Below are positions 1 to 6,010 of a stretch of 6,010 nucleotides of DNA, piece by piece (position 1 is the first letter of the stretch; every line of letters starts with the position of its first letter). The notes beneath the pieces were generated by a model. That model saw only the letters and a list, made by a program, of their open reading frames with translations, ran no database searches and was not told where the DNA came from. Source of the stretch: UBA7398 sp947491605 (GTDB lineage: Bacteria; Actinomycetota; Actinomycetes; Nanopelagicales; Nanopelagicaceae); contig CANLJW010000050.1 of NCBI GenBank assembly GCA_947491605.1, forward strand, positions 1 through 6,010, in the 5' to 3' direction. Position numbers and translations under genes: made by a program.

Positions 1-1482
1 ACAACTGGAAACGAAGCTGAAGTAAGTGCAATGGATATCGCAACGGCGCTCTCTGAAGATAAAGAAGTTACTGGAATTTTAATTTATACCGAAGGTTTAA
101 CTGAGATTGCACAATTACGCGAGATAGCTGCTAAAAAACCAACTGCAATTTTGAAAGCTGGCCGCTCTCAAGCTGGTGCCGAAGCAGCAGCATCACATAC
201 AGGCGCGCTAGCAACTGGTGATCGGGTAGTTGATGCCGCGATTAAAGCTAGCGGAGCAGCGCGAGTGAACAATGTTGAAGAGTTGCTCGATGCTGGCGCA
301 GTTTTTACGACTGGTACAAAGCTAACCGGCAAGCGAGTAGCAATTATTACTACTTCGGGCGGAAGCGGAATTCTTGGAACTGATGCGCTAGAAGCATGCG
401 GACTAGAGCTAGCCGAGTTAGAACCCAAAACCATTGCAGCGCTAGATGAATTTATCCCAAGTTACGGAAACTCTACTAACCCGGTTGATGTAACTGCCGC
501 TGTGATTTCGTCACCAGAACTATTTGAAAAATGTATGTCGATATTAGTAAATGATATGAACGTTGATGCAATTATCGCGGCGTTCTGTGTCCTAGTTGGT
601 GATGATGTTGAAAGAATTGCTAATGCGCTAGGTGCAGCCGGGAAAGTTAGATCTTTGCCAATTGTGGTTGCTCGAACTGGTGCGCAATCGCTAGCTCCGT
701 TAGCTGCAAAAAAATTAGCCCAATTTAATATTCCGGTATATCCAACCCCAGAGCGTGCTGCTCGGGCACTTGAATTATTACGAATTGTTTCTATGCCAAT
801 TCCAAAATATTCACGCAAGCCGCTAGTGCTAACAACTGCAACCCCAAATGCTGGTGCAAGCGAGGCAGAGCTAAAGAATTTATGGCAAAGCGTTGGTGTG
901 CCAGTTCCGGAATCGCTAGTTGTTTCCAAGAAGAGTGAGGTTAGTGCAGCGGTTATAAAAGTTGGCGGCCGAGCAGTCTTGAAAGCTGTTATTCCAGGCT
1001 TATTGCATAAGAGTGATGCTGGCGGAGTTGTGCTAGATATTTCTACTGAGCAAGCCCCAGAAGTTTTTGATCGTTTAATTTCAATTGCGAAAGGCGGCGA
1101 GGCATCAGTTCTCGTTGAGCGTTTTGTACCTAAGGGTGTGGAAGTTTTAGTTGGCATCACGCCATCACCACTCGGACGTGTTTTAACAATTGGCGTGGGC
1201 GGAGTTTTAACAGAAGTTATCAATGACACCTCACTTCGACTTTTACCTGTAAGTAGTGATGATGTAAATGCCATGATTGACGAAACCCGCTTGGCAAAAT
1301 TATTCACTGGAGTTCGCGGTGCAAAAGCGGCGGACCGTGCCGCATTTATTGAGCTCGTGCTAAGAATCACAGATGCAACCGCTGGTTGGGATGATGGCTT
1401 TGAGTTAGACATAAACCCTGTAACTGTTCTCTCGGATGGGGCTTGGGTGTTGGATAGCGCTTACGTCGCAGCGAATAATTAA
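1..1482 (+). CDS. Acyl-CoA synthetase, NDP-forming (fused alpha-beta type), 5' end missing
   Basis: Partial gene. The reading frame is open from base 1, and the first residues (TTGNEAEVSAMD) match the conserved STGNEA-type segment inside these proteins, so the ATG at 31 is internal and not the start. About 200 N-terminal residues (the CoA-binding Rossmann domain) should lie upstream; full-length members are about 700 residues. Visible parts in order: a ligase-CoA domain with the SHTGAL motif, whose His (codon 196-198) is the expected phosphohistidine; a second subdomain with TTSGGSG and NPVDVTA; then a C-terminal ATP-grasp domain with LLHKSDAGGV (second phospho-carrier His, codon 1006-1008) and the metal-site motif ELDINPV near 1402-1422. 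The family makes an acyl-CoA and NDP + Pi interchangeable with acid, CoA and NTP in the cytosol, and often acts on acetate, propionate or branched acids. Both catalytic His residues are present, so it looks active. The substrate is unknown. It is followed after 22 bases by a second CoA ligase, probably in the same operon. Confidence 0.93.
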   Translation, partial: TTGNEAEVSAMDIATALSEDKEVTGILIYTEGLTEIAQLREIAAKKPTAILKAGRSQAGAEAAASHTGALATGDRVVDAAIKASGAARVNNVEELLDAGAVFTTGTKLTGKRVAIITTSGGSGILGTDALEACGLELAELEPKTIAALDEFIPSYGNSTNPVDVTAAVISSPELFEKCMSILVNDMNVDAIIAAFCVLVGDDVERIANALGAAGKVRSLPIVVARTGAQSLAPLAAKKLAQFNIPVYPTPERAARALELLRIVSMPIPKYSRKPLVLTTATPNAGASEAELKNLWQSVGVPVPESLVVSKKSEVSAAVIKVGGRAVLKAVIPGLLHKSDAGGVVLDISTEQAPEVFDRLISIAKGGEASVLVERFVPKGVEVLVGITPSPLGRVLTIGVGGVLTEVINDTSLRLLPVSSDDVNAMIDETRLAKLFTGVRGAKAADRAAFIELVLRITDATAGWDDGFELDINPVTVLSDGAWVLDSAYVAANN

Positions 1483-1493
1483 GAGATTGAACT

Positions 1494-1498
1494 AGGAG
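1494..1498 (+). promoter_or_regulatory. Shine-Dalgarno site for the AMP-forming acyl-CoA synthetase
   Basis: AGGAG lies six bases before the ATG at 1505, within the 22-base gap after the upstream stop codon. It fixes the start of the second gene. It is the only strong ribosome-binding site in the window; the mutase and GMC starts have none. Confidence 0.8.
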
Positions 1499-1504
1499 AG
1501 CCAA

Positions 1505-3064
1505 ATGGATGTCGGAACAATTGTTGCCCGTTCCATGCGGCGTTATCGTGATCGAATCGCAGTCGAAGGTCCCGAGGGTTCTATAACTTTTGGTGAAATT
1601 GGTTCTCGAATTTTTCAACTAGCAAGAGCGCTTAAAGAACTAGGACTCACAGAGGGCGATCGAGTTTTAGATTTACAATCGAATCAAAATACATATATTG
1701 AATCCGATTTAGGAATTTCCAGCGCTGGGCTTTGTCGAGTCGCACTCAATTATCGGCTACACCCAACTGATTGGGTTCGCATTACGAAAGATTGCGGCGC
1801 AAAAGTATTAATTATGGATGCAAAGTTTTGGGATGTAGCCGCCCCGGTCCGAGAGATTGTGGATTATATAATTTTAATTAAAGGTGATCATGCTGGCACG
1901 ATTAATTATGAAAATTTCTTAGCAAAACAATCCACCGAACCGCTTTTACTTGCAGTTAATCCAGATAGTTTAGTTTCATTAAATTATTCAAGTGGAACTA
2001 CTGGCAATCCTAAGGGTGCGATTCGAACCCATAGAAATCGGTTAGCTAGTTTAGGAAACATAGTTACGGATATTTTCGGTAGAACTCTTAATGAGAACGA
2101 TTGTTGGGTCCATGCGGGTCCAGTAACACATACAAGTGGACTTTTTGTGTTGCCATATTTTGCATTTGGCGCTAAACAAATAGTGCAAGCAAAGTATGAA
2201 CCCGAAGCGCTGGTTGAGGCAATTCAACATCGAGGCGCTAACGCAACCGCGCTAGTTCCTACAATGGTGGCGCGCCTACTCGCTATGGAAGATATGACCC
2301 GCGAAAAAATGTCGAATTTAAAAATGCTTGGTTACGCAGGTGCCCCAATGCCGCCAGAACAAATTCGCCAGTGTTATGACCGGATTACAAAGAACATGGT
2401 GCAGTACTACGGATTAGTCGAAGCGATACCACCAGTTACTGTTTTGAGCGCTGCGGATCACGAGCTTGGTCTCTTTAAGGATCCCGAAATTCTCACCAGC
2501 GCTGGAAATCCTTGTACTACAGTTGAAATTCGAATCGTTGACGAAGCTGGTCAAGATGTTCCACAAGGTGAAATCGGCGAAGTAATCACGCGCGGCGATC
2601 ATGTGATGCGCGGTTATTACGGTGCAGCTGGCAGCGATCCAACTGTTACAAAAGCTGTTCGTGATGGTTGGTTACATACTGGAGATCTTGGTCGATTAGA
2701 TTTAGAAAATCGGCTATTCCTGGTTGATCGCAAAGGTGACATGATTATTAGTGGTGGTTACAACATATATCCACGCGAGATTGAAGATGTGATTGCAGAG
2801 GTAACTGATATTTCTGAAGTAGCGGTGATGGGTGTCTTTGATGCTGAATGGGGTCAACGCGTAGTTGCTATGGTAACTCTTGCACCAAACGCAACTGCAA
2901 AAGGTGATGAGCTTGTCAATAAAGTTCTAGAGCATTGCAAATCTAGAATGGCAACATACAAGAAGCCAAAAGAAGTTTTGATTGTTACAGAATTTCCGTT
3001 GAATTCAACTGGGAAAATTGCCAAGAAAATTTTGAAAAAACAACTAGAAGATCGAAACAAATAA
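1505..3064 (+). CDS. AMP-forming acyl-CoA synthetase (class I adenylate-forming enzyme)
   Basis: 519 residues, a normal length for the family. It activates a carboxylic acid to acyl-AMP with ATP and then transfers it to CoA. The ATP-binding P-loop SSGTTGNPKG is at residues 162-171. The A5 region reads YYGLVEA (301-307), the ATP-ribose motif HTGDLGR is at 391-397, the hinge region DRKGDMIISGGYNIYPREIE at 408-427, and the C-terminal catalytic Lys is K504 in STGKI. All core catalytic motifs are present. The usual Thr of the A5 motif (YGxTE) is replaced by Val305. There is no signal peptide or membrane segment, so it is cytosolic. The start is supported by the AGGAG site. Its stop overlaps the mutase start by one base, which indicates translational coupling and suggests that its CoA-ester product, or a derivative, feeds the mutase. 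Ligase-mutase pairs are known for 2-hydroxyisobutyrate degradation, but substrate choice here cannot be read from sequence. Confidence 0.93.
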   Translation: MDVGTIVARSMRRYRDRIAVEGPEGSITFGEIGSRIFQLARALKELGLTEGDRVLDLQSNQNTYIESDLGISSAGLCRVALNYRLHPTDWVRITKDCGAKVLIMDAKFWDVAAPVREIVDYIILIKGDHAGTINYENFLAKQSTEPLLLAVNPDSLVSLNYSSGTTGNPKGAIRTHRNRLASLGNIVTDIFGRTLNENDCWVHAGPVTHTSGLFVLPYFAFGAKQIVQAKYEPEALVEAIQHRGANATALVPTMVARLLAMEDMTREKMSNLKMLGYAGAPMPPEQIRQCYDRITKNMVQYYGLVEAIPPVTVLSAADHELGLFKDPEILTSAGNPCTTVEIRIVDEAGQDVPQGEIGEVITRGDHVMRGYYGAAGSDPTVTKAVRDGWLHTGDLGRLDLENRLFLVDRKGDMIISGGYNIYPREIEDVIAEVTDISEVAVMGVFDAEWGQRVVAMVTLAPNATAKGDELVNKVLEHCKSRMATYKKPKEVLIVTEFPLNSTGKIAKKILKKQLEDRNK

Positions 3065-4560
3065 TGAGCGCAATCGAAAAACCAGGCGAATATCCATACA
3101 CCCGCGGCATCAAGCCCGATGCTGGCGTTTGGACTATGGGTCAATACGGTGGTTTTGGCACACCGCGAGAAACAAATGAGAGATTTAAAATGTTATTGGC
3201 GCAAGGCTTAACTGGTTTTAGCGTCGCGTTAGATTTACCAACACAACTTGGACTCGATTCAGATCATCCACTTGCTCAAGGTGAAGTTGGCAGAGTTGGG
3301 GTAGCGATTGATAGTTTGGCAGATATTGAAATTTTGATGGATCAAATTCCACTTGAGAAGATCAGCCAAGTAAGAACTACCGCGAATTCGATTGGTTATA
3401 TCTGGGCGGCCATGTTTATTGCCCTCGCTGAACAACGCGGCGTTGATCCAAACCAATTTGGGATGTTTATTCAAAACGACGTTTTGAAAGAATACATAGC
3501 GCGCGGAACCCAAATTTTCCCAGCAGAAGCGGGCTTAAAGCTTTCAGTTGATGTTATTGAGTACATAGCCCGTGATATTCCGAAATGGGTTCCGTTAGCG
3601 ATGAGCGGCTACCACATTAGAGAATCTGGTTCAGATGCGATTCAAGAAGTGGCATTTACTTTTGCAAATGCGCGCGAGTATTTAGATAAAGCGTTAGAGC
3701 GAGGCGTAACTATCGATCAAGTAGCACCAACGCTATTTACATTTTTATCTTCCAACATTGAGTTCTTGCCGGAAATCGCAAAATTCCGGGCAGCGCGTAG
3801 AACTTGGGCACGAATTGCGCGCGAAAAATATCATGCAAAAGATCCACGATCTGAGCAATTAAGAATTTTTGCATTTACTGCTGGCTCATCGCTAACTGCG
3901 CACCAGCCAATGAATAACGTAGTTAGAACAACGGTAGAAATGTTGGCGGCTGCTCTTGGCGGTATTCAAACTATGCACGTTTCTGCATTTGATGAAGCAC
4001 TTGGTGTACCAACCGAAGAAGCAGCAATGCTTGCGCTACGTACCCAACAAGTTGTGGCATTTGAATCAGGTGTTTTGGATGGCGTTGACTTGTTAGCTGG
4101 TAGTTATGAACTTGAAAAAATGACAGATGAGCTCGCTGAAAAAATGTGGCAACTTCTAGAAGATATTGAAAAGCGTGGCGGTGCGCTCGAATGTATAAAT
4201 AACGGTTGGTTCTCTAAAGAACTTTCTGAAAAGGCTTACCAATTTTCCATGGATGTTGAAAGCGGAAAGCGAAAAGTGGTTGGTGTAAATATTTTCCAAG
4301 CTGAATCGCCACCTTTCAAACCTTTCGCAATCGATCCGCAAAGCGAGATTGATCAAGTTGCTTCACTAAAGAAATTGAAAGCAAATCGAGATAACGAAGC
4401 TGTGAAAATTGCGCTAGCCAATGTGGGAGCGGCGGCAAAAGCTGGAGAAAACGTGGTTGGACCCTGTGTTGTCGCAGTTAAGGCCTATGCCACCGTTGGT
4501 GAAATCGTGGATCAACTACGCGAGGTCTATGGAAAGTGGCGTCCGAACACCACTTTCTAA
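3064..4560 (+). CDS. Acyl-CoA mutase large subunit, methylmalonyl-CoA mutase family (divergent)
   Basis: 498 residues, all in the catalytic TIM-barrel (MM_CoA_mutase) family; there is no C-terminal B12-binding domain (no DxHxxG), so a separate small subunit is needed. The family uses adenosylcobalamin to move a carbonyl-CoA group in an acyl-CoA. Recognisable segments: YPYTRG (10-15), WTMGQYGGFGT (23-33), DLPTQLGLDSDHP (57-69), IQNDVLKEYIARG (from about 136), SGYHIRESG around H184, AKFRAARR, NNVVRT and FDEALGVPTEEA. Aligned from memory to Propionibacterium MutB, Tyr89, Arg207, His244, Glu247 and Glu370 are kept (Y28, R147, H184, E187, E311). Arg82, Arg87, Thr195, His328, Gln330 and Asn366 become Gly, Gly, Phe, Phe, Phe and Ser. 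The N-terminus is some 60 residues shorter than MutB. The ATG is the only start available: the frame is open back to 2947 but holds no ATG, GTG or TTG. It is translationally coupled to the ligase upstream and has no good Shine-Dalgarno. Family assignment is firm; activity and substrate are uncertain. Confidence 0.9.
   Translation: MSAIEKPGEYPYTRGIKPDAGVWTMGQYGGFGTPRETNERFKMLLAQGLTGFSVALDLPTQLGLDSDHPLAQGEVGRVGVAIDSLADIEILMDQIPLEKISQVRTTANSIGYIWAAMFIALAEQRGVDPNQFGMFIQNDVLKEYIARGTQIFPAEAGLKLSVDVIEYIARDIPKWVPLAMSGYHIRESGSDAIQEVAFTFANAREYLDKALERGVTIDQVAPTLFTFLSSNIEFLPEIAKFRAARRTWARIAREKYHAKDPRSEQLRIFAFTAGSSLTAHQPMNNVVRTTVEMLAAALGGIQTMHVSAFDEALGVPTEEAAMLALRTQQVVAFESGVLDGVDLLAGSYELEKMTDELAEKMWQLLEDIEKRGGALECINNGWFSKELSEKAYQFSMDVESGKRKVVGVNIFQAESPPFKPFAIDPQSEIDQVASLKKLKANRDNEAVKIALANVGAAAKAGENVVGPCVVAVKAYATVGEIVDQLREVYGKWRPNTTF
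4530..4559 (+). other. Inverted repeat (RNA hairpin) across the mutase stop region
   Basis: GAAAGTGG (4532-4539) and CCACTTTC (4550-4557) form a perfect 8-bp stem with a 10-base loop. A G-U pair (4531/4558) and a U-A pair (4530/4559) extend it to 10 bp. It covers the last codons of the mutase and reaches into its stop codon. There is no T-run after it, so it is not a classic intrinsic terminator. It could still slow or end transcription, or protect the 3' end of the operon mRNA just before the tRNA gene. Confidence 0.55.
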
Positions 4561-4563
4561 TGC

Positions 4564-4569
4564 CATAAT
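4564..4569 (+). promoter_or_regulatory. Possible -10 element for tRNA-Thr
   Basis: CATAAT differs from TATAAT at one position and lies 17 bases before the mature tRNA 5' end, leaving a short leader of about 11 bases for processing. No convincing -35 box is seen; that position falls inside the hairpin loop at the end of the mutase gene. The call is weak: the tRNA could equally be transcribed from the upstream operon. Confidence 0.3.
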
Positions 4570-4586
4570 TACGCCTCGTAAATCAT

Positions 4587-4661
4587 GCCTCTCTAGCTCA
4601 GTGGTAGAGCAGCCGCCTTGTAAGCGGCAGGTCGTCAGTTCAATCCTGACGGGGGGCTCCA
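4587..4661 (+). tRNA. trnT: tRNA-Thr (anticodon UGU), CCA encoded
   Basis: A complete cloverleaf folds by hand. The acceptor stem is GCCTCTC (4587-4593) with GGGGGGC (4651-4657), using two G-U pairs. The D stem is GCTC/GAGC (4596-4599/4607-4610) with loop AGTGGTA. The anticodon stem is GCCGC/GCGGC (4612-4616/4624-4628) with loop CTTGTAA, giving anticodon TGT at 4619-4621, which reads Thr ACN codons, mainly ACA. The variable loop is AGGTC. The T stem is GTCAG/CTGAC (4634-4638/4646-4650) with loop TTCAATC. The discriminator base is T4658 and CCA is encoded at 4659-4661. All arms pair without mismatch, so it should be functional. It lies in the gap between the mutase and the GMC oxidoreductase; I see no att-like repeat or integrase next to it. 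Confidence 0.97.
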
Positions 4662-4666
4662 TTTTT
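4646..4666 (+). terminator. Possible weak terminator: tRNA 3' end plus T-run
   Basis: Five T residues (4662-4666) follow directly after the tRNA CCA. The GC-rich T-arm and acceptor strand followed by a short T-run could act as a simple intrinsic terminator for the tRNA transcript. The run is short and is broken by C at 4667, so read-through into the next gene is possible. Confidence 0.25.
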
Positions 4667-4678
4667 CTGGTTAAGCAC

Positions 4679-4684
4679 TAAAGT
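4679..4684 (+). promoter_or_regulatory. Possible -10 element for a leaderless GMC oxidoreductase transcript
   Basis: TAAAGT fits the actinobacterial TANNNT -10 pattern, and its last T is eight bases before the A of the ATG at 4692. Transcription would then begin at or one base before the start codon. This matches the lack of any Shine-Dalgarno sequence upstream of that gene. No -35 box is evident; that position would overlap the tRNA 3' end. Confidence 0.35.
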
Positions 4685-4691
4685 CTAGTTT

Positions 4692-6010
4692 ATGGCTGAT
4701 CGAGATTTCGATGTCGTTGTAATTGGATCTGGTTTCGGTGGCTCGGTGGCGGCGCTCCGATTAACTGAAAAAGGCTACCGGGTAGCAGTTCTTGAAGCTG
4801 GCCGAAGATTTACTGATAACGATTTTCCTAAAACATCTTGGCGGATTTCAAAATTCTTATTTGCACCGCGGTTAGGACTTCGTGGAATTCAAAGAATTCA
4901 TGCTTTACCTGATGTTTTAGTTTTAGCTGGTGCTGGCGTAGGTGGCGGATCATTAGTTTATGCAAACACTTTATATGTACCACCAGATACTTATTTTGAA
5001 GATAAACAATGGAAAAACATTACGGATTGGAAAGCCGAACTTAAGCCTTGGTATGACCAAGCATCACGTGTCTTAGGAGTTGCTGATAATCCATTTTTTT
5101 CACCATCCGATAAAGCGATGCAAGAAGTCGCTAATGATATGGGGGTCGGCAAGACATTTAAAATGACGCCGCTTGGTGTTTATTTTGGCGAAGGAAGTGG
5201 AGTTTTAGCTAAAGATCCATTCTTCGGCGGCGTTGGACCAGAGCGCAACGGTTGTATGCAATGTGGCGCATGCATGACCGGGTGTAGGCATAATGCGAAA
5301 AATACGCTACCTAAGAATTATTTAGGGCTGGCTGAAAAAGCTGGCACAAAAGTATTTCCAGAACATACTGTTGTAAAAATCGAAAATTTGCCTAACGGGA
5401 GTTGGAAAATCACAGCGCGGAAAAGCAGCGCTTGGCTTGGCGGCATGCGCACATTTACCGCAAACCAAGTTGTGGTAGCAGCTGGTACCTATAACACCCA
5501 GAAGTTATTGCATAAAATGAAGCGAGATGGGGTGCTTCCAAAAATTTCTAATTTCTTAGGAAAACTTTCCCGGACTAATAGCGAAGCGTTAACCGGCGCA
5601 ATGATGCCAAAGCATTTTAAAAGTGATTTTTCGCAAGGATCTGCAATCACTTCATCTTTTTTTCCGAACGAACATACCCACGTTGAGCCAGTCCGATACG
5701 GCAAAGGCAGTAACTTGATGGGGCTATTACAAACAGTTATGACTGATGGAAATACCGCAAAGAGTCGTCGCAAAGCTTGGCTTCGCGAAGTAATCAAGCA
5801 ACCAGCAACACTTTTTAAAATACTTGATGTTAGAAAATGGAGTGAACGCACTGTCATTGCACTTGTCATGCAAAATGTAGAGTCATCAGTTTCGGTAAGT
5901 GAAAAGCGGGGCTTATTTGGGTGGCGCTTAACTTCAACCAACGATTCTGATCACCCAAACGCAACCTATATTCCAGAAGCAAATGAAGTTGTGCGCAGAA
6001 TTGCCGAAAA
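4692..6010 (+). CDS. GMC-family FAD oxidoreductase, ChoD/cholesterol-oxidase-like, 3' end missing
   Basis: Open from the ATG at 4692 to the window edge: 439 complete codons, no stop. Related proteins are about 570 residues, so the C-terminal part with the catalytic His region is outside. The N-terminal Rossmann FAD motif is GSGFGG (12-17), with the ribose-binding acidic residue E35 in VLEAG. A second FAD contact region, GAGVGGGSLVYANT, spans about 80-93. The segment VVVAAGTYNT (from about 260) is the typical third FAD-binding stretch. An unusual Cys cluster C188-x2-C191-x2-C194-x3-C198, followed by RHNAKNT, marks the ChoD-like branch. GMC enzymes oxidise alcohols or sterols using FAD; the true substrate here is unknown, and a cholesterol oxidase role should not be assumed. 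No signal peptide is visible, so it is probably cytosolic. The start follows the tRNA by 30 bases with no Shine-Dalgarno; no other ATG nearby keeps the FAD motif at the right distance. A functional link to the mutase operon is not evident. Confidence 0.92.
   Translation, partial: MADRDFDVVVIGSGFGGSVAALRLTEKGYRVAVLEAGRRFTDNDFPKTSWRISKFLFAPRLGLRGIQRIHALPDVLVLAGAGVGGGSLVYANTLYVPPDTYFEDKQWKNITDWKAELKPWYDQASRVLGVADNPFFSPSDKAMQEVANDMGVGKTFKMTPLGVYFGEGSGVLAKDPFFGGVGPERNGCMQCGACMTGCRHNAKNTLPKNYLGLAEKAGTKVFPEHTVVKIENLPNGSWKITARKSSAWLGGMRTFTANQVVVAAGTYNTQKLLHKMKRDGVLPKISNFLGKLSRTNSEALTGAMMPKHFKSDFSQGSAITSSFFPNEHTHVEPVRYGKGSNLMGLLQTVMTDGNTAKSRRKAWLREVIKQPATLFKILDVRKWSERTVIALVMQNVESSVSVSEKRGLFGWRLTSTNDSDHPNATYIPEANEVVRRIAE

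Noticed and set aside
31..33. ATG at 31 as the start of the NDP-forming synthetase
   Set aside because: The frame is open upstream, and the codons before it encode the conserved TGNEA segment of the family, so this Met is internal.
462..1412. Long minus-strand open frame (316 codons) opposite the NDP-forming synthetase
   Set aside because: It is an antisense shadow of a well-recognised gene. The translation is Ser/Thr/Ala-rich low-complexity text with no recognisable motif, and it has no ribosome-binding context.
1..4560. A 2-hydroxyisobutyryl-CoA ligase/mutase (HCL/HcmA) cluster
   Set aside because: The ligase-mutase layout fits, but the mutase has Tyr, Ala and Arg where HcmA has its Ile, Asp and Gln markers, and no HcmB small subunit or G-protein chaperone is in the window.
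4421..4681. Plus-strand open frame of 86 codons crossing the mutase end and the tRNA
   Set aside because: It overlaps the mutase in another frame and runs straight through the complete tRNA-Thr gene, so it is not a real protein gene.
4587..4691. tRNA-Thr as a possible integration site for a mobile element
   Set aside because: No repeat of the tRNA 3' end, no integrase and no change in gene style follows within the window.
5489..5941. Minus-strand open frame of 150 codons opposite the GMC gene
   Set aside because: The + strand frame here is a clear continuation of the GMC flavoprotein. The antisense product has no recognisable features.

Overview
The window has mid-range to low GC (roughly mid-40s % by eye). 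It carries four protein genes and one tRNA, all on the + strand and tightly packed. Protein content (a fused NDP-forming acyl-CoA synthetase, a B12-type acyl-CoA mutase large subunit, a ChoD-like GMC oxidoreductase), a tRNA-Thr with encoded CCA, and moderate GC together suggest a small-genome, low-GC actinobacterium, for example the freshwater Nanopelagicales/acI type. That assignment is an inference from protein style and composition, not from a marker gene.

Layout: positions 1-1482 hold the C-terminal two thirds of an NDP-forming acyl-CoA synthetase whose start lies upstream. A clear Shine-Dalgarno follows, then an AMP-forming acyl-CoA synthetase at 1505-3064. The mutase large subunit (3064-4560) overlaps that gene by one base (TAATG), so the three look like one operon. 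A perfect 8-bp inverted repeat sits across the end of the mutase gene. Next come tRNA-Thr(UGU) at 4587-4661 and, 30 bases further on, a GMC-family flavoprotein (4692 to the window edge, incomplete) that may be read from a leaderless transcript.

How the genes may work together: two mechanistically different CoA ligases sit beside a carbon-skeleton mutase, which fits a pathway that activates a small carboxylic acid to its CoA thioester and then rearranges it. The substrate cannot be read from the sequence. The mutase keeps the Tyr/Arg pair typical of methylmalonyl-CoA mutase and lacks the marker residues of 2-hydroxyisobutyryl-CoA and isobutyryl-CoA mutases. It has nevertheless lost several residues that line the CoA and adenosyl pockets in the well-studied enzyme. 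It also has a very short N-terminus and no B12-binding domain, so a separate small subunit must be encoded elsewhere. This divergent mutase is the most interesting item here. I see no mobile element, CRISPR array or defence system. The only non-coding stretches are 1483-1504 and about 130 bases around the tRNA.
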